A DNA stretch of 64,000 nucleotides from Roseateles sp. YR242 (GTDB taxonomy: Bacteria; Pseudomonadota; Gammaproteobacteria; Burkholderiales; Burkholderiaceae_C), in assembly GCF_900109745.1 (NCBI RefSeq), contig NZ_FOAV01000001.1, positions 434,001 through 498,000 of the forward strand, written 5' to 3'. Each line of letters begins with the position of its first letter. Within the stretch, counting starts at the first letter, position 1. The translations under genes were made by a program, and so were the position numbers. Of this stretch, positions 1 through 6,692 are shown one piece after another. The notes beneath the pieces were generated by a model. The model did not search any database and was not told where the DNA came from. It saw only the letters and a program-made list of their open reading frames with translations.

Positions 1-1
1 C

Positions 2-598
2 GCGCAGGAGCGGCGGTTGATCATGCGCGAGATCCATGATGGGTTGGGGTCCAAACTCTTCACCACCCTCTCCCGGGTGGAGCGCGGCGTCATGGCCGCA
101 CCGGACATGGCGGCCTCGCTGCGGGCCTGCATCTCCGACATGCGCCTCGCCCTGGATGCCCTGGCACCGGACGATCAGGACCTGCTCACCGCCCTTGGCG
201 ACTTCATGTTCCGATGGCAGGCGGAGCTGCAAGCCGCCGGCCTGCGCTGTGAATGGGCCATGGATGTGCCCGACGAAGGGTTGCCGCTGGCGCCGCACAC
301 AACGCTGCAGATCTTGCGGATCGCTCAGGAAGCCCTCACCAACGTGGTCAAGCATGCGCAGGCGACGCGGGTGGACCTGCTGCTGCAGCAGACCGGCACG
401 GTGGTCACCCTCTCCATTGGCGACGACGGTGTCGGGCTGCCCTCGCCGGCTCGTGCGGGTGGCCGGGGGCTGGACAACATGCGGGCAAGGGCCGAACAAC
501 TGGGCGGATCGCTCCACATCAGCCCGCGGCAGGACGGCGGGACATGCGTGGTGTTGACGGTGCCGCAGGCGATGGCTGCGGCTTCTGCTGCCCATTGA
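2..598 (+). CDS. Sensor histidine kinase, NarL/DegS type (3' part, gene enters from left edge)
   Basis: This is the C-terminal catalytic part of a two-component sensor kinase of the HisKA_3 plus HATPase_c class. The reading frame is open to the window edge, and the residues before the H-box read AQERRLIMREIHDGLGSKL, so the gene starts upstream of the window. The phospho-accepting His lies in REIHDGLG. The N box follows around ALTNVVKHAQA, then the G1 and G2 boxes (GDDGVGLP and GGRGLDNMRARAEQLGG). The protein ends in a typical beta-strand after GGTCVVLTVP. Its sensor domain and partner regulator are not visible. No response regulator follows, because the next gene on this strand is an unrelated large protein. 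Confidence 0.9.
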   Translation, partial: AQERRLIMREIHDGLGSKLFTTLSRVERGVMAAPDMAASLRACISDMRLALDALAPDDQDLLTALGDFMFRWQAELQAAGLRCEWAMDVPDEGLPLAPHTTLQILRIAQEALTNVVKHAQATRVDLLLQQTGTVVTLSIGDDGVGLPSPARAGGRGLDNMRARAEQLGGSLHISPRQDGGTCVVLTVPQAMAAASAAH

Positions 599-704
599 GG
601 CCATCCCGCAAAGACGGGATGCCGTTACGCCAAGGCGGTATGGCGCAGTAGCCGCCCGTTTTCTAGATTGGGGCACTCACCCAGATAAACGCGGGAGCAT
701 CTTC

Positions 705-3359
705 ATGGCCAACTTTCCCATCATCCGTGACGAGCTGGTCGTCAATCAGGCCGTGCAGGACTTCTACAACAGCTTTGACGGCGACGGGGCCGTCTTCCTG
801 CTGGCAAGGGTGGTCAGGTTCGCCAACGATTTTCCGGTGCTCGAAATCCAGCATCGGCCGCTGGTCATCATTGCGGATCAGTACATCGGCACAGGTGGCC
901 GCATCAATGCCAGCGGCTCGCTCAAGCCGCAGGCGTTGGAGGACCCGGCGCTGGATGGCGCGAACGGGGCGGATGCCCGATTCCGGACTGCCGGGGGACA
1001 GACCATCCCCGTATCCGCAGGCAAGGATGGCAGGAATGGCCATGCGGGACGAGACGGTCAGCCGGGTTGCAACGTGACACTGATGTGCCGCAGCGGCATC
1101 GACGTCCGGATCGACGCCTCCGGAACGTCCGGCACGCGGGGCGGCAACGCCGGGCGCGGTGGCAACGGGGGCGACGGGTGGTATGGGCGCCAGGATGATA
1201 ACGGGGCGGTGGTCGGCGCCTATGACGGAACGCACGGCGGCCGTGGCGGCAGCGGTGGCGCCGGAGGGAACGGCGGCTCAGGTGGCGTGCTGACCTTGAT
1301 CTCCGCGTCGCCCATCCATCAACCGACCTTGATCAACGACAACGGTGCAGGCGGCGAAGGTGGCAAGGGGGCGGTCTTCGGACAGGACGGCCGCTTGTGT
1401 CCCGACCCCATCCGTACGGAGGAGAATGCACCCTGGCGCGGAACTGACGGCGCCCATGGCGTGAGTGGCAACGCCCCGCCGCCCGCGATCACGGTGTTGC
1501 CCGAGGCGGCGTATGGGCCGCAGATGCTGGCCTTGCTGGATTCGGACCCCGTGTTCAACTTCGCCAACTTCTGGGCCCCTTTCCGGATCGCGATGGGGGA
1601 GTACCACTTCCGCCAATTCAAGCCCGAAGCCCAGCCGGACGACGGCAAGGGCCGGCTGGCCGCCGCCGAATTCAAGGCCGCGCTCCTGCTGCAAAACGAC
1701 AACCCGGACGCACGTCGCCTGCTCGACATGCTGGAGGCCGGGCTGACACCCGTGGGCCAGCCCCGCGACGTGGATGTGGTGCCCGAGTTCGAACGCTATC
1801 TCTCGGCCTTCACTGACTTCGCCCCGCTGATCAGCGGCTTTTTCAACCAGGGCCTGACCGAGATGCTGGTATCCACCCAGCTGAACGCCATCCGGAATCT
1901 GGCGGTGAGCCAGAAGATGATCGTGCAGGACGCCTTGGCCAGCGTGCAGGACGACCTCGGCATTCTCAAGCGTGAGCAGAAGGATGCCATCAGCGAGACC
2001 GAATGGCTGCAACAACAGCTTGACCAGGTGGCCGCCGAGATACGGGCCGCCATGGCAACCATGCGGGAGGAGCCGTTCAGCGTCGGGGACGTCCTGGGGG
2101 TCGTGGCCGGTATTGCCGAGGCGGTGGTGGCCGTCATCGGCGCGATTCCCTCAGCCGGTGCCAGCCTCGTCGCGCTGGTGCCGGCAGTCATCTCCCTGAC
2201 CTCTGCCGTCATGGACACCAGCGATCCAGTCGGCAAGGCACTGTTCAAGAGCGATGACAAGGATGTGGCCAAGATCAAGACTGCCTATGAGAAGGTGGAC
2301 AAGGACGTGAAGGCGGTGGTGGCGGCGGGCAAGGCCATCGTCAACTTCGTGACGGTCATCCAGAAGCTCGACGAAGGCAAGACCGAGCAGAACGCACCGT
2401 CCGTCGAGCTGGTGAAACGTGGCGTGGAGCTCGCGCATCAGTTGCTGCTGGCCAAGAACCAGGTCGCCATCGGCGAGCAAAAGCGCAAGGCGCATGAAGG
2501 CCGCGTGGGCCGACTACAGCAGACCCTCGCCTTCATCGCCAGTGCAGAAGAAGGCATCGAAGACGATGCCCTGATCATCCGGTCGACCGGCCTGGGGGCC
2601 ATTGAGGCCGCCCTTGCGCAGGTCGATACGCTGTTGAGCTTTGCCTTCTTCGCTGCTCGATCGCTGAAGATCTATACCTTGGCGGAGCCACCCCCGGTCG
2701 CCATGGACGCGGGACGCATCCATCCGGACCTGACCCGCGCGTATTCGGACGGCATGCCGGATGCGGCTCGGGCGTTGGTGCCGGCCTACCAGGCCTCATG
2801 GAACCAGTTGCTCCAGGTGAGCTCGCTGCAAGCGGCCTATCTGAATTACCTGCGGCGGCCGGCGCATGCCGACACGGTGCGGCTGTCCTTTACCGAGGCC
2901 GGCACACCAGGTCCGTTTGCGACGTTCAAGCGCACCGGCACCCTGCCCTTCACGATGTCGCTGGACGCCCTGGCAGCGAACGGTCGGGAGACCAAGGTGC
3001 GAGGCGTGGCTGTGGCGCTTGTCGGCGCCAGGACGGCCAGCGGGGTGGTGTCCTGCCAGATCCATCACGGCAGCCAGTACCTGCAGTTCGACGCGGATGG
3101 ACGACTGGATACGCAACTGCTGGAAGCGAAATACGAAGTGCTGGTGGTGCCCGTCACGCCCTTGATGCTGGACGGCGTGGACTTCGGCGAAAACACGCCG
3201 CTCTCGGCGCCGTTGGCGCTGTCGTTTTGGGGCCGGGGCGTTGGCGGCCAATGGAGCCTGCGATTGCCGGCGGCACAGCCGCATGGAGAAGCGCTGGATC
3301 TGACCGAGCTAAGGCAAGTACAGGTGTGGATCGGCTATCAGTTCGCCGAGGGCCATTGA
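705..3359 (+). CDS. Large composite protein: Gly-rich N-terminus, helical hydrophobic middle, Tc-toxin-like C-terminus
   Basis: This 884-residue protein belongs to no family I can name with certainty. Residues 84-256 are very rich in Gly, Asn and Asp with collagen-like runs (GKDGRNGHAGRDGQPG, HGGRGGSGGAGGNGGSGG). The middle, about 380-660, is predicted helical. It contains a long hydrophobic stretch near 457-502 flanked by charged coiled-coil-like helices, the layout of alpha-helical pore-forming toxins. The last 40 residues (GRGVGGQWSLRLP, then DLTELRQVQVWIGYQF) resemble the C-terminal beta-domain of insecticidal TcA subunits, where a Gly-rich turn, W-x-L-x-LP and an aliphatic 'DV-x-L-x-I-x-Y' strand end the protein. 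There is no signal peptide. GGGAG lies about 10 bases before the ATG. A secreted or injected toxin is my inference; a structural or adhesive surface protein is the alternative. Confidence 0.75.
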   Translation: MANFPIIRDELVVNQAVQDFYNSFDGDGAVFLLARVVRFANDFPVLEIQHRPLVIIADQYIGTGGRINASGSLKPQALEDPALDGANGADARFRTAGGQTIPVSAGKDGRNGHAGRDGQPGCNVTLMCRSGIDVRIDASGTSGTRGGNAGRGGNGGDGWYGRQDDNGAVVGAYDGTHGGRGGSGGAGGNGGSGGVLTLISASPIHQPTLINDNGAGGEGGKGAVFGQDGRLCPDPIRTEENAPWRGTDGAHGVSGNAPPPAITVLPEAAYGPQMLALLDSDPVFNFANFWAPFRIAMGEYHFRQFKPEAQPDDGKGRLAAAEFKAALLLQNDNPDARRLLDMLEAGLTPVGQPRDVDVVPEFERYLSAFTDFAPLISGFFNQGLTEMLVSTQLNAIRNLAVSQKMIVQDALASVQDDLGILKREQKDAISETEWLQQQLDQVAAEIRAAMATMREEPFSVGDVLGVVAGIAEAVVAVIGAIPSAGASLVALVPAVISLTSAVMDTSDPVGKALFKSDDKDVAKIKTAYEKVDKDVKAVVAAGKAIVNFVTVIQKLDEGKTEQNAPSVELVKRGVELAHQLLLAKNQVAIGEQKRKAHEGRVGRLQQTLAFIASAEEGIEDDALIIRSTGLGAIEAALAQVDTLLSFAFFAARSLKIYTLAEPPPVAMDAGRIHPDLTRAYSDGMPDAARALVPAYQASWNQLLQVSSLQAAYLNYLRRPAHADTVRLSFTEAGTPGPFATFKRTGTLPFTMSLDALAANGRETKVRGVAVALVGARTASGVVSCQIHHGSQYLQFDADGRLDTQLLEAKYEVLVVPVTPLMLDGVDFGENTPLSAPLALSFWGRGVGGQWSLRLPAAQPHGEALDLTELRQVQVWIGYQFAEGH

Positions 3360-3385
3360 GCCCCGGCGGCGGCATGCGTTCATCG

Positions 3386-3413
3386 AAAAAAAAGCCCCGG
3401 CCAGAGCCGAGGC
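3386..3413 (-). terminator. Rho-independent terminator reading leftward
   Basis: On the minus strand an 8-bp stem (GCCTCGGC / GCCGGGGC, one G-U pair) with a TCTG loop is followed by eight T. On the plus strand the stem has no T-run, so it does not serve the gene ending at 3359. It lies 12 bases after the stop of a minus-strand reading frame (3426) that has no intact gene body. Confidence 0.75.
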
Positions 3414-3425
3414 ACCAACAGCGCG

Positions 3426-3575
3426 TCACAAAGTGATGTGCCGCACGCCCAGGGAGGCCGAGCGTGGAGCCGTGAGGCTCGGCGCGGATCTTAACCAGGC
3501 CTCCGCGCCATGGGCCGGATCATGAAGGTCCGGGTTGTAAAACTCTGCAGCTCGGGCGATGCGGTGCGGTGCGGT
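3426..3575 (-). pseudogene. Possible 3' remnant of a lost minus-strand gene
   Basis: A minus-strand reading frame ends at 3426, immediately before a good leftward terminator. Its last residues read AAEFYNPDLHDP, followed by a tail ending VRHITL. Upstream the frame soon runs into a GCGGT microsatellite and then a transposase fragment lying in the opposite orientation. The position suggests the 3' end of a gene whose body was removed by the insertion. The sequence is not recognisable, so the call rests on the terminator and is weak. Confidence 0.3.
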
Positions 3576-3629
3576 GCGGAAAAGCGAAAACCCAGCGACA
3601 CCCAACAACGCCCGCCAACTTCACAGCAC

Positions 3630-3862
3630 GACACGGTGGCGGCCTTCTTCAACGAGGTGCTGGCGCAGGCCGAGCAGAAGAACTGGCTATCCAACGAGCA
3701 CTTCAGCGTCGATGGGACGTTGATCCAGGCGTGGGCCAGCCACAAGAGCTTTGTTCGCAAGGATAAGCAGGGCAAGGACCGCGCAAACGCATCGAGCAAG
3801 GCTTCGGGTGGGCGAAATCCGGTGCAGGGCGTGAGTCGCGGCAGTATTTCAGCAGCCTGTTA
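3630..3862 (+). pseudogene. IS5-family transposase remnant
   Basis: One frame reads TVAAFFNEVLAQAEQKNWLS, then NEHFSVDGTLIQAWASHKSF. This is the IS5-type segment carrying the first catalytic Asp (FSVDGTLI). Soon after, the frame must change: from about 3784 another frame gives RKRIEQGFGWAKSGAGR, which matches the C-terminal IS5 block that follows the catalytic Glu. The region between, with the second Asp, is deleted, and the N-terminus is missing. It is a dead remnant of about 230 bp, and no terminal repeats or target duplication could be made out. Confidence 0.8.
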
Positions 3863-4022
3863 GGCGGGCCCGGTCTATATCCCTGATAGCGAGCCCAACC
3901 CGGCTGACTGCGAGCAGAGCGCATTTCAGACATTGAGAGCGACAAAATGAGAGGCGAGCTGATTGTGAGCTTCAAGGCATCGGGCACCATGCCAGTTTAA
4001 TCATTCCTCTATTGGGTGCCAA

Positions 4023-4760
4023 ATGAAAGAGTTCCATCGCTCGCAACCCGAGGCCACCGCTTCTGCCGCTGAAAATTCAGGCGCAACAAATGATTTAGTA
4101 GATTCGAGCCCGCGTATGCTTGCGCAGCGCCGGCTGCTTCAGTCGATGGGGGCGGCACTACCGGTTCAACGGCAAATTGATGTGAGGATCACCGCCAAAA
4201 GTGATGACCGGGTAGATCTGATGGCCCAAGGCAAGAAATCCAAGTTCAAAGGAAATAGCGGTGTCGTAAACACTGGCTGGCTCAATGTTGACAAATATCG
4301 AGCTTACTGCAAGATAAACGACGAAAGAGTAGCTGAAGTTGGTCCACTTGGGAACGACTTCGAAGTACCCAATCGTGGTCATATCCTCGCCTCCCAAAAT
4401 GGAGGAAGATCTGATCCGAAAAACATGTTCGCCCAGGATGGCGGCACTAACAATAGCCACTACAAGCCATTTGAGGAGGAGATGAAGCGAGAGATCGACG
4501 ACGCAAATTCGCAGGATGAAATTACCTTTGTTGCCTATTTAGTAGGCGATGGGATAACACCCATCATACAGGGCGACATTATGTCGTCTGCAAAACCAAC
4601 TCGCAGTCCAATCTCATCGCCAGCTAGAGCCAATAACAATGATGACAATAGCGCTGACGAAGATGACCTTTATGACTCTTCGGAGGAAAAGGAGGATTAC
4701 GACGACGAGGACTTTCTGGAGAAGGAAACTTCAAGAAAGAGAAAAAGCCGGAAAATTTGA
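4023..4760 (+). CDS. Putative toxin: DNA/RNA non-specific endonuclease with injection-system-type leader
   Basis: This 245-residue protein has three parts. Residues 29-42 (SPRMLAQRRLLQSM) match the SPR-x-x-AQR-x-LQ motif found at the start of many extracellular contractile injection system cargos and DUF4157 proteins. Residues 70-175 form a DNA/RNA non-specific endonuclease domain: RGH at 118-120, then SQNGG, NMFAQ, GGTNNSHY and a helix FEEEMKREI, matching the R-G-H ... N-x-x-x-Q ... N pattern of Endonuclease_NS-like polymorphic toxins. Residues 207-232 are almost purely acidic, and the protein ends with a basic cluster, SRKRKSRKI. The gene is more AT-rich than its neighbours and sits between an IS remnant and integrase remnants. 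Nuclease activity is inferred from family motifs, and delivery from the leader. No immunity gene is adjacent. Confidence 0.8.
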   Translation: MKEFHRSQPEATASAAENSGATNDLVDSSPRMLAQRRLLQSMGAALPVQRQIDVRITAKSDDRVDLMAQGKKSKFKGNSGVVNTGWLNVDKYRAYCKINDERVAEVGPLGNDFEVPNRGHILASQNGGRSDPKNMFAQDGGTNNSHYKPFEEEMKREIDDANSQDEITFVAYLVGDGITPIIQGDIMSSAKPTRSPISSPARANNNDDNSADEDDLYDSSEEKEDYDDEDFLEKETSRKRKSRKI

Positions 4761-4945
4761 AATAACCTGAAGTCCTTCGGTGGCGCCAGGTCCTGGGAAA
4801 AGGACAAGCCCAAGTACCCGATCCGGGCCGAGGAGCTGGCCAACTGGCCGGCACCGCCCATGGCTTGGGCTGAGCCGATTTTCCCCGCAGGTGTGGAAAG
4901 GCATATCGGGCAGAGAGCCCGTTATTCTTCGCCCTCTCGGTCGCC

Positions 4946-5055
4946 CTGCATGGCCGGGGTCAATCCGATGTAAGTAGCACTTCCCACGAGAGGAAGTGCC
5001 AGAAAGCGAAAACCCCGATAATCCGTTGAAAAACAACGACTTACCGCGGTTGTAT
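4946..5055 (+). pseudogene. 3' scrap of a tyrosine integrase gene (first copy)
   Basis: Positions 4946-4972 match, with one mismatch, the integrase segment at 6235-6261 that encodes CMAGVNPM. Here the frame is broken straight afterwards by a TAA. The next bases (4998 on) match the sequence just after the second integrase remnant (6401 on). It is therefore an internally deleted copy of the same integrase-to-att junction. Confidence 0.65.
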
Positions 5056-5085
5056 ATTTGGTAGGCGCAATTGGATTCGAACCAA
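4998..5085. repeat. Direct repeat copy 1 (element end plus tRNA-Val 3' end)
   Basis: About 88 bp here match 6401-6487 with a handful of differences. The shared block runs from GCCAGAAAGCGAAAACCCCG through CAACGACTTACCG to the 3' end of tRNA-Val. The repeat marks the end of an integrated element at each site. Confidence 0.85.
5056..5085 (-). other. Attachment site: 30-bp partial copy of the tRNA-Val 3' end
   Basis: These 30 bases are identical to 6458-6487, which cover the CCA, the 3' acceptor strand and the T-arm of the intact tRNA-Val(GAC). After 5085 the match stops, so the rest of the tRNA is absent. This is the classic footprint of a tyrosine-integrase element inserted at a tRNA 3' end. 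Confidence 0.85.
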
Positions 5086-5277
5086 TTCGTAGCCTCCGAC
5101 TCACGTAGACATGGGCCCCCAGCCCGCTAGAAGGTGTCCATAGACACCCATTGTCACCCGCCAACTTCCCACCGAACTTCCCACGGCCGTCGGGCGGCGA
5201 GCCCAATGTCTTTGGTCATACAAGCCTCTGCGTCCCTCCCGATAGGCTCCTGAGCCTTAGACAGAAAAGGACAGGAA

Positions 5278-5700
5278 ATGGCCTACGATGGTGAGGAGCT
5301 GAACGTCTGCATGGCCAAGGCGTTTGAGTTTGACAAGACCACTGCGGTGACCGTGAGCGGGGACACCTGGAATCCATGCGGGCACATGATCCTACAGGTC
5401 GGAGCTGCGGCCCCGTACTATTTCCACGTTGCCGGCATCCGGAGTCGCCCAAAATACATGCGTGAAGACGGCTTCAAACGCTACCTGAAGGAGCACAAGA
5501 AGCGTGTGCTCTCCAGGGTTGCTGTGCCGATCAAGTACCCCGAAAAGGCTCAGGCCAAGGTTGACGAACTCATGTCCAAGCCCTGGACCTGGATGGTGCT
5601 ACCCAACAACTGCGCGGGCTTTCTTGAATCAATCGTCCAGGCTGGAGGCAGCTCCGCCGGGCTCTACCTGAACTGCCCCACATTGGAAAAATTCCGATGA
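5278..5700 (+). CDS. Small protein with permuted NlpC/P60 (papain-like) cysteine hydrolase features
   Basis: This 140-residue protein has no signal peptide. It has a His in GHMILQ (H36) ahead of a Cys in LPNNCAGFLESI (C112), the order seen in circularly permuted papain-like enzymes (YiiX/LRAT type), where the His precedes the nucleophile. The helix after NCAGF fits the nucleophile helix. AAAGGA lies 6 bases before the ATG. The stop overlaps the start of the next gene by 4 bases, so the two are translationally coupled. The pair sits between two tRNA-Val attachment sites as apparent cargo. A peptidoglycan or lipid hydrolase toxin paired with a membrane immunity protein is my inference; the catalytic assignment rests on two motifs only. 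Confidence 0.65.
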   Translation: MAYDGEELNVCMAKAFEFDKTTAVTVSGDTWNPCGHMILQVGAAAPYYFHVAGIRSRPKYMREDGFKRYLKEHKKRVLSRVAVPIKYPEKAQAKVDELMSKPWTWMVLPNNCAGFLESIVQAGGSSAGLYLNCPTLEKFR

Positions 5701-5897
5701 AACGGCTGCTGATCTTCATCGGTCTATCCGTTGTCTGCGGGCCTCTTGGCGTGGTTATCTCCCTCTACACAGCACCGCCGGACACCAGTATTGATGATGG
5801 CTGGCGCCTCGCTTGGATCGGACTCGGTGCAGGCGTTGCCGTAGCGGCCCTCGGGTTTTATGCCGTAAGGCGCAAATTTGACTCATCCCGGCGATGA
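5697..5897 (+). CDS. Two-helix small membrane protein, coupled to the preceding hydrolase-like gene
   Basis: This 66-residue protein has a hydrophobic segment at about residues 4-24 (LLIFIGLSVVCGPLGVVISL), a polar loop (TAPPDTSIDDGW) and a second hydrophobic segment at about 37-56, followed by a basic tail (RRKFDSSRR). It overlaps the upstream gene by 4 bases (ATGA). Small two-pass membrane proteins downstream of periplasm-acting toxins are often immunity proteins, and that is the most natural reading here. No homologue is recognised. Confidence 0.65.
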   Translation: MKRLLIFIGLSVVCGPLGVVISLYTAPPDTSIDDGWRLAWIGLGAGVAVAALGFYAVRRKFDSSRR

Positions 5898-5970
5898 GCG
5901 CCCTGCTCGGTCTTTTCTCCCATCGACACGTCGCAACCGGTGGCTAGACTCGCGCCCCATCAGGGGATGG

Positions 5971-6180
5971 ATGATGGAAAAACCGAAGCGCGAGATTGAG
6001 GTCACCATTGGCGGCGCCGTAGTGCTGCTGCTGATCGGCGCATCCGTGGGCCTGTGGGGCGGCCAGAACTTGAAGCGTGAGAAGCCACACCGGCCAGCCC
6101 CGGCTCCGACGCAGCCCAAGGTCACGGAGCACACCCTGGGCCAGGGGCAGTTGCTGGTGATCGACGTCGCCGCGCCGCTG
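5971..6180 (+). pseudogene. Truncated single-pass membrane protein, cut by integrase remnant
   Basis: An ATG with AGGGG in front opens a frame reading MMEKPKREIEVTIGGAVVL, which continues as one transmembrane helix (to about residue 28), a Pro-rich linker (RPAPAPTQPK) and VTEHTLGQGQLLVIDVAAPLW. At about 6180 the sequence turns into the integrase remnant in another frame, so the natural C-terminus is gone. The family is not recognised. The frame stays open by chance for hundreds of bases beyond, through the tRNA, which is not meaningful. Confidence 0.45.
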
Positions 6181-6400
6181 TGGGATCCGCGTGCGCCGGG
6201 CCTATGCCACGCGCCACACCTACTGCACCGCGCTCTGCATGGCCGGCGTCAATCCGATGTACGTCGCAACTCAGGCCGGGCACAGCATCCAGGTGCTGTT
6301 CGACAGCTACGCTCGCTGGCTGGCCCGCAACGACACGGGCACCGAACGACTGCGGGCGGCGCTGGCACTTCTTCCCACCAACTTCCCACCGAGAGGGTGA
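6180..6400 (+). pseudogene. Tyrosine recombinase (integrase) C-terminal remnant
   Basis: The frame reads RRAYATRHTYCTALCMAGVN, then PMYVATQAGHSIQVL and FDSYARWLA. It keeps the C-terminal active-site residues of a phage-type integrase: Arg-His in TRHT, His in AGHS and the nucleophile Tyr in DSYARWL. The first catalytic Arg, the core-binding domain and the N-terminus are all missing, so it is a dead fragment. It lies immediately before the attachment site in the tRNA-Val 3' end, the normal place for such an integrase. Confidence 0.85.
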
Positions 6401-6487
6401 GCCAGAAAGCGAAAACCCCGGAAAGCCGTTTGAAATCAACGACTTACCGGGGTCTGAATTTGGTAGGCGCAATTGGATTCGAACCAA
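6401..6487. repeat. Direct repeat copy 2 (element end plus tRNA-Val 3' end)
   Basis: This is the second copy of the block at 4998-5085. The last 30 bases (6458-6487) are identical in both and lie inside the intact tRNA-Val, forming the tRNA-proximal attachment site. Confidence 0.85.
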
Positions 6488-6537
6488 CGACCCCCACCAT
6501 GTCAAGGTGGTGCTCTAACCAACTGAGCTATGCGCCT
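6461..6537 (-). tRNA. tRNA-Val (anticodon GAC)
   Basis: On the minus strand a complete 77-nt cloverleaf can be drawn. The acceptor stem is AGGCGCA / TGCGCCT, followed by ACCA with the CCA encoded. The D-arm is AGCTCAGTTGGTTAGAGC, the anticodon stem CCACC / GGTGG has loop TTGACAT (anticodon GAC), and the T-arm contains GGTTCGAATCC. It is the insertion target of the element remnants to its left. Confidence 0.95.
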
Positions 6538-6692
6538 GAAGAGCTTCGCAGTATAGCCCGGAAAAATGCGCTTTCAGGTCAAAACCAAAGAAATGCGCGA
6601 TTAGCGTACGCGCAATGCGTCACGCAGACGCATTTGACCTATCCATCGGCCAGAGCAGCTCCCACCAAACGCCTTGTGCTGGCTCGCCCGCC

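Noticed and set aside
3441..3560. Possible rRNA fragment (contains GGGTTGTAAAACTCT, reminiscent of 16S)
   Set aside because: The resemblance ends after about 12 bases and the flanks do not match rRNA.
4922..5206. A 94-codon minus-strand frame over the attachment site
   Set aside because: It reads through the tRNA-Val fragment and the repeat block; no gene features.
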